A stretch of 37,703 nt of DNA from Opitutia bacterium (GCA_003142615.1 PLMW01000024.1:2672-40374); one strand, 5' to 3'; shown: positions 7,255-14,857, counted from the first letter of the stretch. Numbers and translations: made by a program. Notes: generated from the sequence alone by a model not told the origin.

Positions 7255-7791
7255 ATGAAAAAGATTTCGAGTCTTCTCCTTGCCGTCGCTTTGGTCTGCA
7301 TCGCCGGCTGTCGGTCGGTCGATCCTTCGACGGCCCGCATCCCCAAAGACCAGCAAGCCAGGATAGAAGGGCTTTCCTTCACCGCGACGCTGCTGAGTCC
7401 AAGCGTTAGGCTGAATTGGCCTGATTTGCTTAGCTTCGACATCATCAATGTCACCGGTGCGAGCGTCGGTGGCTTCTCGAAGAGCAAAGCCATTGTCGGT
7501 CCGGGTCAGTGCAGCATCACCGTGGAAGCAAGCTCGGATTGGCACCAGTCAGCGACTCGCATCCTGACCTTCGAAGCGAAGGCGAGAAGAAAGTATGTGC
7601 TTCGCCCGGTCTATCAGGGCCGCGTGATCGAGGCAGCTATTCAGGATGAAAGCACCGCGGAGATTGTCGCGCAGTCTTGGGGATCGAAGCAGCCGAACCC
7701 ACCGCCAAAGCCGGCGCCGGCAACCGTCACTCCTCCTGCTGCGCATTCTGCTGGACAGCAGAATGCTGGCCAGCAGAACGCCCGGCGGTAG
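7255..7791 (+). CDS. Lipoprotein, cassette ORF 3, with an attC-encoded tail
   Basis: 178-residue lipoprotein. MKKISSLLLAVALVCIAGC gives a type II signal peptide with lipobox I-A-G-C at Cys19. The mature domain (about residues 20-145) looks like a compact beta-rich domain with FTATLLSPSVRL, a Gly-Pro turn VGPGQCSITVEA and YVLRPVYQGRVIEAAI; I cannot assign it to a family. After residue 145 it becomes low-complexity (SKQPNPPPKPAPATVTPP) and ends AHSAGQQNAGQQNARR. The last 33 or so codons lie inside attC C, so the tail is a translation of the recombination site. The start is 6 nt after the R' box of attC B. The cassette runs from 7243 to 7811 (569 bp). Confidence 0.75.
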   Translation: MKKISSLLLAVALVCIAGCRSVDPSTARIPKDQQARIEGLSFTATLLSPSVRLNWPDLLSFDIINVTGASVGGFSKSKAIVGPGQCSITVEASSDWHQSATRILTFEAKARRKYVLRPVYQGRVIEAAIQDESTAEIVAQSWGSKQPNPPPKPAPATVTPPAAHSAGQQNAGQQNARR

Positions 7792-7817
7792 CCGGGGCTC
7801 ATCTCTAAACGTTCGGC
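7692..7817 (+). other. attC recombination site C (overlaps cassette ORF 3)
   Basis: 126 bases. R'' GCCGAAC (7692-7698) is the exact reverse complement of R' GTTCGGC (7811-7817). The left arm aligns position by position with sites A and B up to a shared GTCAC (7726-7730). The centre carries a tandem duplication of a 15-mer (7750-7764 and 7765-7779, two mismatches), which explains the greater length. The right arm ends GGCTCATCTCTAAAC before R'. The next start codon (7826) is 8 nt downstream. About 100 of its 126 bases are coding in the lipoprotein ORF. Confidence 0.75.
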
Positions 7818-7825
7818 AAAGGAAA

Positions 7826-8209
7826 ATGAAGACCGCACCCCTACCCCATGACCCCACAGCGGTCGTGCAAAGACAGCTCGACGCCTACAATGCTCGCGAT
7901 GTCGATGCACTGCTGGCCACTTACGCGGACGACGCCCAGACATTCGAGCACCCATCGAAGCTGCTGGCCAGCGGTTCAGTCCAATTGCGCGAGCGTTTCA
8001 GAGTGCGATTCCAGGAGCCCAATCTCCATGCGGCGCTTATCAAGCGCATCGTGATGGGCAATATCGTGGTCGATCACGAGAAAGTGACGCGCACCTTTCC
8101 GGAAGGCCCGGGCGCGCTTGAGCTGCTGATGATTTACGACGTGCAGAATGGCAGGATTGCCAAGGCTTGGAGCATTGTCGGCACCAAGATGCTCGACGCT
8201 AAGTCATGA
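7826..8209 (+). CDS. SnoaL/NTF2-like protein, cassette ORF 4
   Basis: 127 residues, a single SnoaL-like (NTF2-fold) domain. The features are an N-terminal helix with VVQRQLDAYNARDVDALLATYADDAQTFEHP, then a curved sheet, ending in LLMIYDVQNGRIAKAWSIVG. These cone-shaped cytosolic proteins include steroid isomerase-like enzymes and many of unknown activity; the short motifs do not decide the ligand. The start at 7826 follows the R' box of attC C by 8 nt with an AAAGGA ribosome site between. No attC site was found after the stop at 8209 and before the next gene at 8367, so it is the last cassette and has lost, or never had, its own site. Confidence 0.8.
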   Translation: MKTAPLPHDPTAVVQRQLDAYNARDVDALLATYADDAQTFEHPSKLLASGSVQLRERFRVRFQEPNLHAALIKRIVMGNIVVDHEKVTRTFPEGPGALELLMIYDVQNGRIAKAWSIVGTKMLDAKS

Positions 8210-8366
8210 GGAAGAAGCCGGACCAGATATCTGAGGTGAATGGGCAAGTAGGAAAGTGAGTTTCAGGGGGACTTTTCCTCCCGGGGAGTTTGAGCGACCC
8301 CGAGGTCAGCCGGACTTCTAACGGGCTTGCACGCGGCACCGCCGGTCGCCACCGTCGGGGCCCAGC

Positions 8367-9479
8367 ATGGTTTACCCAAAGCCTCCCGCGATCCTGGCGG
8401 GCCGCGACCTGCGGCCCGCGGATCTCGCCGCCGACCTCCCCGGCGCCCTGCTCCGCACCTACGCGTGGATGCTGACCGCCCGCACGGCCGACAACCGCAT
8501 TCTCGACCTCTTCCGGCAGGGCCTCATCCGCGGCACCGTCACCGGCGGCCAGGGCAACGAGGGGCTCATCGTTCCGCTCGCGCTGCTGGCCGACAAGGAC
8601 GTCGACGTCATCTCCCTCACGCACCGCGGCCTCGGCGGGCATCTCATCTGGAGCGGCCACCTCGTCGACCATCTCAACCAGTACTTCGCCAACGCCGCCA
8701 GCCCCACCAAGGCGCGCGAGGGCAACGTCCACCATGGCGACCCGAAGCACCGCTCGCTGCCGATGATCAGCCACCTCGGCATCATGGTGTCGAACGTGGT
8801 CGGCGCCACCGACTCGCAGCGCCGCTTCGGCCGGCCGGCCATGGGCTTTGCCTTCATCGGCGACGGTTCCAGCAGCACGGGCGACGTACACGAATCGCTC
8901 AACCTCGCCACGCTGCTCAACCTGCCAATTCTCTTCGTTATCGAGAACAACCACTACGCCTACTCGACGCCGGTCAGCGAGCAATACGCCGCCGGGCTCG
9001 AACTCTGGCGCCGCGCCGCCGGCTACGGCATCGAGGGCCTCGCCCTCGACTGCACCGCGGACGTCGCCGCCACGCTCCAGACATTCGCCGCCGCCATTGA
9101 CAAGGTCCACCGCACCGGCCGCCCGCTGCTGATCGAGGCGAACACACTGCGCCTGCGCGGCCACGCCGCCTACGATACCTGCGACTACCTGAAACCGGGC
9201 GAGGCCGACGCCATGTTTGCGGCCGATCCGCTCCCGAAACTGCGTGCCCGCCTCGCCGCCGGCAGCCACGGCGCGAAACTCGATGCGCTCGACGCGGAGA
9301 TCGCCGCGTTTGTCGAGGAGTGCCTCAAGGTGGCGATGGCCCAGCCGCGCCCCGACCCGGCCGGGATGGCAAACGACCTGTTCGCGCCGCCCGCGCCGCC
9401 GATTCCCTGGGTGCCCTCCATCGACTCCGAACCTGTATCGGCGACACCCAAAACCCAAAACCCAAAACCGAAATCGTGA
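8367..9479 (+). CDS. 2-oxoacid dehydrogenase E1 component, alpha subunit (TPP-dependent)
   Basis: 370 residues. This is the TPP-binding half of a heterotetrameric E1 that decarboxylates a 2-oxoacid (pyruvate, acetoin or a branched-chain oxoacid) and hands the acyl group to lipoyl-E2. The TPP/Mg motif is visible as GDGSSSTGDVHESLNLA..., ending in ENNHYAYST. GGQGNEGLIVPLA and THRGLGGHL belong to the substrate channel region. The start at 8367 is the first good ATG; no clear Shine-Dalgarno is present. The beta subunit starts 2 bp after the stop. The last dozen residues (TPKTQNPKPKS) are encoded by a heptanucleotide repeat and look like an added tail. No E2 or E3 gene lies nearby, so the true substrate cannot be named. 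Confidence 0.9.
   Translation: MVYPKPPAILAGRDLRPADLAADLPGALLRTYAWMLTARTADNRILDLFRQGLIRGTVTGGQGNEGLIVPLALLADKDVDVISLTHRGLGGHLIWSGHLVDHLNQYFANAASPTKAREGNVHHGDPKHRSLPMISHLGIMVSNVVGATDSQRRFGRPAMGFAFIGDGSSSTGDVHESLNLATLLNLPILFVIENNHYAYSTPVSEQYAAGLELWRRAAGYGIEGLALDCTADVAATLQTFAAAIDKVHRTGRPLLIEANTLRLRGHAAYDTCDYLKPGEADAMFAADPLPKLRARLAAGSHGAKLDALDAEIAAFVEECLKVAMAQPRPDPAGMANDLFAPPAPPIPWVPSIDSEPVSATPKTQNPKPKS
9444..9474. repeat. Degenerate heptanucleotide array (AAACCCA type)
   Basis: ACACCCA AAACCCA AAACCCA AAACCGA AATC, a clean 7-bp period at the junction of the E1 alpha and beta genes. It is translated as the C-terminus of the alpha subunit (TQNPKPKS). Confidence 0.7.
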
Positions 9480-9481
9480 CC

Positions 9482-10441
9482 ATGGCGCAGGCGCTCAACC
9501 GCGCGCTGCGCAAAATCCTCACCGAGCGCCCCGAGTCCCTCGTCCTCGGCCAGGACATCGCCACCTACGGCGGCGCATTCAAGGTCACCGAGGACCTGCT
9601 CAAGGACTTCGGCCGGCCGCGCGTGATGAACCTGCCCCTCGCCGAAAGCGGCAGCACGGGCTACGCCATCGGCCTCGCGGTCAACGGCCACCACCCCATC
9701 GAGGAGTTCCAGTTCGCCGACTTCTCCACCGAGGCCACGACGCAGATCGTGCTTAACGCCGCGACGTATCATTTCCGGTCGGGCGCCGCCGTGCCGCTCG
9801 TGCTCCGCCTGCCGTGCGGCGGCGGGCTCACCTTCGGCTCGTTCCATTCGGAGGAACTCGAGTCGTTCTACCTCTCCATGCCCGGCCTCAAGGCGCTCTA
9901 TCCCAGCAACCCGCAGGACGCCTTCAACGCGCTGCTCGCCGCCTTCGAGGACGGCAATCCCGTCCTGCTGTTCGAACACAAGGGTCTTTACCGCCGAGGC
10001 AAGCAGCCGGTCACGTGGGACCCGCAATTCCGTGACGTGTGGAATCCCAAGTGCGTCCGGACCGGCGATTTTGCGACCCTCGTCACCTATGGCGAGATGG
10101 TGCATCTGGCCGGCGAGATCTGCGACTACTTCGCCGCCGAGTATGAGCGCAACTTCGAACTCTGGGACTTGCGCGGCCTCTCCCCGCTCAGGCTGGACGC
10201 CATCAAGGAGTCGCTCGCGCGCACTCACCGGCTCATCGTGCTGCACGAGGGCCGGCGCACGCACGGCTTCGGCGCCGAGCTGGTCGCCCGCCTCACCGAG
10301 GAGTTGTTCTTCTCGCTCGAGGCGCCGCCGCTGCGCCTCGGCGCGCTCGACCTGCCCGTGCCCTTCGCCCCTGAGCTGGAAACGGCCTTCCGCCCGACCA
10401 AGGAGAAGGTGATCGCCGCCGTCGCCAGCTGGCTGGGATGA
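9482..10441 (+). CDS. 2-oxoacid dehydrogenase E1 component, beta subunit
   Basis: 319 residues, the normal size of an E1 beta subunit. Recognisable segments are LGQDIATYGGAFKVTEDLL (usually GEDV.. in the family), NLPLAESGSTGYAIGLA, the pyrimidine-site region FQFADFSTEA, LRLPCGGGLTFGSFHSEE and the C-terminal domain from DFATLVTYGEMVH to LDLPVPFAPELE. The beta subunit contributes the second half of the TPP active site and the E2-docking face. The start at 9482, 2 bp after the alpha stop, is chosen because the frame upstream is an antisense-like Pro/Arg-rich stretch. Translational coupling with the alpha gene is likely. The stop TGA at 10439-10441 abuts another heptamer array. Confidence 0.9.
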   Translation: MAQALNRALRKILTERPESLVLGQDIATYGGAFKVTEDLLKDFGRPRVMNLPLAESGSTGYAIGLAVNGHHPIEEFQFADFSTEATTQIVLNAATYHFRSGAAVPLVLRLPCGGGLTFGSFHSEELESFYLSMPGLKALYPSNPQDAFNALLAAFEDGNPVLLFEHKGLYRRGKQPVTWDPQFRDVWNPKCVRTGDFATLVTYGEMVHLAGEICDYFAAEYERNFELWDLRGLSPLRLDAIKESLARTHRLIVLHEGRRTHGFGAELVARLTEELFFSLEAPPLRLGALDLPVPFAPELETAFRPTKEKVIAAVASWLG

Positions 10442-10475
10442 ATCGATGGCGGATTTCGGATTGGCGATTTCGGAA
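10441..10475. repeat. Degenerate heptanucleotide array (TTCGGAT type)
   Basis: AATCGAT GGCGGAT TTCGGAT TGGCGAT TTCGGAA, period 7, directly after the E1 beta stop. If the ATG at 10446 were used for the next gene, this array would encode its first ten residues (MADFGLAISE). Confidence 0.7.
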
Positions 10476-10499
10476 AGACCACTGTTTGCTTGGCCCCAC

Positions 10500-11048
10500 G
10501 TGAAATCGAAACGTCCCCGCCCGCGTAAATCACTTTCCGGTCGCCGGCCTCCGCGATCCGGCATCCCCCGCACGGCCTGGGCGCGCATCCGGCTCTTCGC
10601 GATGGACATCGACGGCATCCTCACCGACGGCACGGTGTCGATCCACTCCGACGGCACCGAGGCAAAGACCTTCTCCATCCTCGACGGCCTGGGCCTCGTG
10701 CGCTGCCGCGACGCCGGCATCATTCTCGCCTGGATTTCCGGCCGGGCCTCGCCTGCCTCCGTCGTCCGCGCCACCGAACTGAAGATTCCCCACCTCATCC
10801 AAGGCTGCACCGACAAGCTGGCCGTGCTCCAGGAAATGGCCGGGCGGCTCGGTGTCGGGGCCGGGGAGGTATGCTTCATGGGTGACGATGATATCGACGC
10901 GCCCGCGCTCGCCTGGGCCGGTGTCGGCGCCACCGTGCCCGGCGCCATGCCCTCAGCCCTCGCGGCGGCCGGTTATGTCACCTCGCGTTCCGCCGGCCGC
11001 GGCGCGGTGCGCGAAGTGTGTGAACATATTCTCAACCGCCCGGTCTAG
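10500..11048 (+). CDS. kdsC: 3-deoxy-D-manno-octulosonate 8-phosphate phosphatase, KdsC-like HAD
   Basis: A C0-type HAD phosphatase of the KdsC/YrbI family, which dephosphorylates KDO-8-phosphate during lipopolysaccharide core synthesis in the cytosol. Motif I is MDIDGILTDGTVSI, followed by ISGRAS (motif II), GCTDKLAVL with the conserved Lys, and GDDDIDAPAL (motif IV). I place the start at the GTG at 10500 (182 residues), close to usual KdsC length. An ATG at 10446 is in frame and would add 18 residues, but the first ten come from a heptamer repeat. The N-terminus is unusually basic before the HAD domain. The neighbours lptC, lptA and lptB on the same strand strongly support an LPS role, as in the kdsC-lptCAB order of Proteobacteria. 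Confidence 0.87.
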   Translation: MKSKRPRPRKSLSGRRPPRSGIPRTAWARIRLFAMDIDGILTDGTVSIHSDGTEAKTFSILDGLGLVRCRDAGIILAWISGRASPASVVRATELKIPHLIQGCTDKLAVLQEMAGRLGVGAGEVCFMGDDDIDAPALAWAGVGATVPGAMPSALAAAGYVTSRSAGRGAVREVCEHILNRPV

Positions 11049-11057
11049 CCCCCCGCC

Positions 11058-11513
11058 GTGCCTTCCCTGCGTTTCATGTTCCTTGCGCTCGGCCTCGCGT
11101 CCGCCGCCGGCCTTCTGCGCGGAGCCGACGAACGCCCCACCACCCTCACCACCGATGCGCCGGTGATCAACTTCCGCGTGCCCACCTTCACCAAGGAGGG
11201 CAATCGCTCGTGGCTCCTGTGCGGTTCCGAGGGGCTTTACATCAACCAGGATCAGCTCGACATCATCAACCTCAACCTCACGGTCTTTACGGGCGACGCC
11301 TCGAACCGCGTGGAGTCGGTCTTCCTGAGCCCCTCGGCCACCGCGCTTCTCAACGCGGGCCAGGTGCGCGGCCCGGGCCGCCTCCGGCTCATCAACGACG
11401 ATTTCGAGGCGACCGGCCAGGACTGGGTCTACGATCACCGCCAGAAAAAGGTTTCCATCCGGAAAGACGTGCGGGTAGTTTTCCACGCCCAGCTGCAGAG
11501 TATTCTCCGATGA
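11058..11513 (+). CDS. lptC: LptC-like LPS-transport periplasmic protein
   Basis: 151 residues, starting with GTG at 11058, 9 bp after kdsC. The N-terminus MPSLRFMFLALGLASAAGLLRGADE is a signal peptide or single membrane anchor. The rest shows short beta-strand repeats (INFRVPTFTKEGN, GLYINQDQLDIINLNLTVF, and FEATGQDWVYDHRQKKVSIRKDVRVVF). The last segment is the OstA/LptC beta-jellyroll signature in which double strands end in a K.V.I..DVRV run. In LPS export LptC is anchored in the inner membrane and passes LPS from LptBFG to LptA. The stop overlaps the lptA start by 4 bp (ATGA). Identity rests on position and fold pattern, since LptC sequences are poorly conserved. Confidence 0.75.
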   Translation: MPSLRFMFLALGLASAAGLLRGADERPTTLTTDAPVINFRVPTFTKEGNRSWLLCGSEGLYINQDQLDIINLNLTVFTGDASNRVESVFLSPSATALLNAGQVRGPGRLRLINDDFEATGQDWVYDHRQKKVSIRKDVRVVFHAQLQSILR

Positions 11514-12073
11514 CCTCCCGTCTCCGCACCGTTCTGCCGTGCCTTCTGCTCTGCGCGCCGTCGCTGCCGCTGCGCGCCGACGAAGCGTCCGCCTCCGACA
11601 CGGTCATCGAATCCCAGGTCCTCGACAGCCAGAGCACCGACACCCAGACCCTCTCGGTCTTCACCGGGAATGTGACGGTGACTGGCAACGCCATCCGGAT
11701 CACTTGCGACCGGCTAGACGTCGTCTCCCTGCGCAGCGGCGACAAGCTGGATACCCTGGGCAAGCAGGACCGCTTCAAATCGCTCATCGCCACCGGCCGG
11801 GTGCGCATCGTGCAGGGCGACCGCGAGGCCACCTGCGAACGCGCCGAGGTGCTCCCGGGCGAGGATCGGATCACGCTTTCCGGCCGGCCCATGGTCGTCG
11901 ATCACGGCAACAATTCGACGGCCACGGGCGAGCCGCTGATCCTTTATCGCGGCGATCGCCGCGTCCGCGGCAGCAACGTCCGCATCACGCTGCCGCCGCT
12001 CAAGGATCTTGGTTTCGACAAAAACCAGCCGCCACCCGCGCCGCCGGCTGAGCCGGCCGCCAAGCAGCCCTGA
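11510..12073 (+). CDS. lptA: LptA/OstA-like periplasmic LPS-bridge protein
   Basis: 187 residues. An N-terminal signal peptide (about residues 1-22, ending LPLRADE) is followed by an OstA domain: VFTGNVTVTGNAIRITCDRLDVV, then IATGRVRIVQGDREATCERAEVLPG and ITLSGRPMVVDHGNN. The repeated pattern of a G-V strand followed by a D-x-L/A-x-V strand is the beta-jellyroll of LptA, which polymerises across the periplasm to carry LPS to LptD. A Pro/Ala-rich tail (PPPAPPAEPAAKQP) ends the protein. The gene overlaps lptC by 4 bp, and lptB follows after 2 bp, so the three are translationally coupled. Confidence 0.85.
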   Translation: MTSRLRTVLPCLLLCAPSLPLRADEASASDTVIESQVLDSQSTDTQTLSVFTGNVTVTGNAIRITCDRLDVVSLRSGDKLDTLGKQDRFKSLIATGRVRIVQGDREATCERAEVLPGEDRITLSGRPMVVDHGNNSTATGEPLILYRGDRRVRGSNVRITLPPLKDLGFDKNQPPPAPPAEPAAKQP

Positions 12074-12075
12074 GG

Positions 12076-12879
12076 ATGGAATCCGCTCCCAGTGCAGTGC
12101 ATACGGTCCCGCCGGCGGCCCCCGCCGTGGCGGCGGCCGCTCCTGAGCCGGAGAACGGCGCGTCCATCCGCACGGACGGTCTGGTGAAGGTCTTCGGCCA
12201 GCGCGCCGTCGTCAACGGGGTCAACCTGCGCGTCGATGCCGGCGAAATCGTCGGTCTGCTCGGCCGCAACGGCGCGGGCAAGACCACGACCTTTTACATG
12301 ATCGTCGGCCTGGTGCCGGTGACGCGCGGCCGCGTGTTCATCAACGGCGCCGACGCCACCCGCCTGCGCATGCACCGGCGGGCGCGCCTCGGGGTCGGCT
12401 ACCTGCCGCAGGAGGCCTCCGTTTTCCGCAAGCTGACCGTGGAGGAAAACATCCTCGCCATCGTCGAGACGCTGCCCATCGCCCACCACGATCGTCCGGC
12501 GCACGTCGCCCGCCACCTCGACGAGCTCGGCCTCGCCCACCTCGCGAAGCAGAAGGCCTACACGCTCTCCGGCGGTGAGCGCCGCCGGCTCGAGATTGCC
12601 CGCGCGCTGGTCACCACGCCGCGCTTCCTGCTCATGGACGAGCCATTCAGCGGCATCGATCCAATCGCCCTGGCGGACGTGCAGAAGATCGTGCGGCAGC
12701 TCAAGGAGCGCGGCATCGGCGTGCTCATCACCGACCACAACGTCCGCGAAACCCTCAACATTGTGGACCGCGGCTACATCATCCATGAGGGCCGCGTCAT
12801 TGCCGAGGGCCCGCGGGATTACCTCATCAACGATGCCATGGCCCGGGAGTTCTATCTTGGCAAGGACTTCAACCTCTAG
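12076..12879 (+). CDS. lptB: LPS export ABC transporter ATP-binding protein LptB
   Basis: 267 residues. Walker A is GRNGAGKT at 63-70, the Q-loop is in GYLPQEASVFRKLTVEENI, the ABC signature LSGGE is at 164-168, Walker B LLMDEP at 185-190, and the H-loop TDHN at 219-222. The PQEASVFRKLTVEENI stretch and the YLG.DFNL-type end are LptB hallmarks. It drives LPS extraction from the inner membrane with LptFG, which are not in this window. Compared with the usual 240 residues it has an extra Ala/Pro-rich N-terminal segment of about 28 residues; a later start is not evident in frame. hprK follows after 76 bp. Confidence 0.92.
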   Translation: MESAPSAVHTVPPAAPAVAAAAPEPENGASIRTDGLVKVFGQRAVVNGVNLRVDAGEIVGLLGRNGAGKTTTFYMIVGLVPVTRGRVFINGADATRLRMHRRARLGVGYLPQEASVFRKLTVEENILAIVETLPIAHHDRPAHVARHLDELGLAHLAKQKAYTLSGGERRRLEIARALVTTPRFLLMDEPFSGIDPIALADVQKIVRQLKERGIGVLITDHNVRETLNIVDRGYIIHEGRVIAEGPRDYLINDAMAREFYLGKDFNL

Positions 12880-12895
12880 GCTGGCGCTTCTTTTG

Positions 12896-12931
12896 CCATC
12901 CCGTCATTAGTCATCCGGCCATCCGTCATCA
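12896..12931. repeat. Degenerate heptanucleotide array (GTCATCC type)
   Basis: CCATCCC GTCATTA GTCATCC, one extra G, then GCCATCC GTCATCA, in the 76-bp gap between lptB and hprK. The period is 7 with a single 1-bp slip. Confidence 0.55.
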
Positions 12932-12955
12932 CCCGCCTTCCGGCCCCTCCACCCC

Positions 12956-13981
12956 ATGCCCAAAGCCATCCACGGCATTTCCGTCGCCCACTTCTTCGAG
13001 ACCTACGGTGCCAGGCTCAAGCTGGAGCTCATCACCGGCCGCGATGGTCTGCACCGTCTCATCCGCGAGCCCGCGATCAACCGCCCCGCCCTGGCCCTCA
13101 CCGGCTTCTTCAAGTATTTCGCGAACAAACGCATCCAGGTGCTCGGCGCCGCCGAGATGACCTTCCTGCGCACGCTCGGCGAGAAGGCCCAGCGCGAGGT
13201 CCTGAACGGCATGGCCGACCGCCATATTCCGTGCCTGATTCTGACGCGAAACTACACCTTCCCGAAGCCGATGCTGGAAGTCGCGCAGGAGCGCCACCTG
13301 CCCGTCTTCCGCACGCCGATGATCACGATGAATTTCGTGAACACGGCCACGCTTTGCGTCGACAACGAGTTTGCCCCCGCCACGATCGAACAGGGCACCA
13401 CCGTCGACCTCAAGGGCGTGGGAGTGATCATCCGCGGCGACAGCGGGGTGGGCAAATCCGAGTGCGCCCTGGCCCTCGTCGAGCGTGGCCACAGCCTCGT
13501 GGCCGACGACATCACCGTGATCAAGCTGCTCGACGAGCGCGAACTCATGGCCAGCAGCCGTCCGCTCACCCGCGGTTACATGGAGTGCCGCGGCATCGGC
13601 ATCATCAACATCGCCGAGATGTTCGGCATCAAGAGCGTCCGCCTGGAGAAGCGCATCGACATGGTCGTCAGCCTGCGCGAGTGGACGCCCGACGCCGCCG
13701 AGGAACGCACGGGGCTCGAAGAGAACTACTATGAAATCCTCGGCATCAAGCTGCCGCACATCGAGCTGTTTGTCCGGCCCGGCCGCGACATCGCGCGCCT
13801 GGTCGAGGTGGCCGCAATGGTGCAGGCGCTCAAGCGCATGGGCCACGATCCGGCGAAGGATTTCAACGAGCGCCTGATCGCCCACATGGCCGAACAGCCG
13901 GAAACCGGCAAAACGAAATCGCTCAGGCTCTCCGCCTCCACGTTTCCGCGCGAGGAACCGAGCCGCAGCGCCACTTCCTGA
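12956..13981 (+). CDS. hprK: HPr kinase/phosphorylase
   Basis: 341 residues, full length. HprK phosphorylates and dephosphorylates the HPr protein on Ser, linking carbon status to regulation. The N-terminal domain is followed by the P-loop GDSGVGKS at 161-168, RGHSLVADD (Asp184/185, the general base region) and the family signature MECRGIGIIN at 209-218, then EKRIDMVVSLREW. Just before the P-loop, where many HprK proteins have a His-Gly, this one reads EQGTTVDLKG. The C-terminal helix region (MVQALKRMGHDPAKDFNERL) is typical. In E. coli lptB is followed by rpoN, hpf and ptsN; here hprK follows lptB directly. rph begins 45 bp downstream. Confidence 0.92.
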   Translation: MPKAIHGISVAHFFETYGARLKLELITGRDGLHRLIREPAINRPALALTGFFKYFANKRIQVLGAAEMTFLRTLGEKAQREVLNGMADRHIPCLILTRNYTFPKPMLEVAQERHLPVFRTPMITMNFVNTATLCVDNEFAPATIEQGTTVDLKGVGVIIRGDSGVGKSECALALVERGHSLVADDITVIKLLDERELMASSRPLTRGYMECRGIGIINIAEMFGIKSVRLEKRIDMVVSLREWTPDAAEERTGLEENYYEILGIKLPHIELFVRPGRDIARLVEVAAMVQALKRMGHDPAKDFNERLIAHMAEQPETGKTKSLRLSASTFPREEPSRSATS

Positions 13982-14026
13982 TCGCGCGGCCGGGCGGCCG
14001 TCCGTTCCCCGCCAATCGACATCACC

Positions 14027-14773
14027 ATGCCCCTTCCCCGTGCCGACGGCCGCCGCGCCGACCAGTTGCGCCCCGTGATCTTTGAGGCCGGCCCCGCCCC
14101 CTATGCCGCCGGTTCCGTGCTGGCGCGCTTCGGCAATACGCAGGTTATCTGCGCCGCCACCATCGAGTCCAAGGTGCCCACCTGGATGAAACAGCAGGGC
14201 GTGACCGGCGGCTGGCTCACCGCCGAATACTCGATGCTCCCCTACAGCACGCTCGAGCGGAAGCCGCGCGACATCACCCGCGGGAAGCTGGACGGCCGCA
14301 CGGTCGAGATCCAGCGCCTGATCGGCCGCTCCCTCCGCGCCGTCATCGACCTGAAGAAACTCGGCGACAACACCCTCTGGATTGATTGCGACGTGCTCCA
14401 GGCCGACGGCGGCACGCGCACCGCCTCCATCACCGGCGCCTACCTCGCCGCGCGCCTCGCCATCCAAAAGTTGCTCGACAATAAGAGAATCACGGAGAAT
14501 CCGCTCACCGATTCGGTGGCCGCCGTGAGCGTGGGCCTGCTGCAGGGGCAGGAAATGCTCGACCTCGCCTACCTCGAGGACCGGGACGCCGAGGTCGACT
14601 TCAATGTCGTCATGACCGGCCGCGGCCAGTTCGTCGAGGTGCAGGGCGCGGGCGAGGAGGCGACCTTTACGCACGACCAGTTGCAGAGCCTGCTCACCTT
14701 CGCCCAGAACGGGCTCAAGGAACTTGCCGCGCTGCAGACGGCCTTCCTCGCACAGCACCTGCTGAAGTTTTAG
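14027..14773 (+). CDS. rph: Ribonuclease PH
   Basis: 248 residues, a phosphate-dependent 3'-to-5' exoribonuclease that trims tRNA 3' ends and forms a ring-shaped hexamer. Family landmarks are RADGRRADQLRPV at the start, GSVLARFGNTQVICAAT, the GWLTAEYSMLPYST segment, GRTVEIQRLIGRSLRAVIDL (RNA-binding Arg cluster and phosphate site), DCDVLQADGGTRTASITGA with the catalytic Asp, and the MTGRGQFVEVQGAGEEATF motif near the C-terminus. The start ATG at 14027 precedes this directly. It is the last gene of the co-directional block starting at 8367 and is convergent with the YhcH-family gene. Confidence 0.95.
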   Translation: MPLPRADGRRADQLRPVIFEAGPAPYAAGSVLARFGNTQVICAATIESKVPTWMKQQGVTGGWLTAEYSMLPYSTLERKPRDITRGKLDGRTVEIQRLIGRSLRAVIDLKKLGDNTLWIDCDVLQADGGTRTASITGAYLAARLAIQKLLDNKRITENPLTDSVAAVSVGLLQGQEMLDLAYLEDRDAEVDFNVVMTGRGQFVEVQGAGEEATFTHDQLQSLLTFAQNGLKELAALQTAFLAQHLLKF

Positions 14774-14857
14774 CGGACCGATGCCGGGCCCCGCTGGATC
14801 GATCGCCCCAGCCAGGCCTCCTTTGCCTGGGTCACTTCCGCACCGGGTTTTCCGCCG

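Noticed and set aside
8210-8366. A fourth attC after the SnoaL-like cassette gene
   Set aside because: TTCTAAC near 8317 resembles an R'' box, but no R' partner at the right distance and no hairpin like sites A-C were found.
12929-14758. Very long open frame on the minus strand (about 609 codons) opposite hprK and rph
   Set aside because: It is the antisense of two clear genes, has low-complexity Ala/Gly/Val/His composition and no domain. High GC makes such antisense frames common here; similar ones oppose guaB (22971-24557), E1 beta/kdsC (9185-10948) and purA (24806-26104).
14805-14845. Terminator between rph and the YhcH-family gene (CCAGGC/GCCTGG hairpin)
   Set aside because: It has only a six-base stem and no T-run on either strand.
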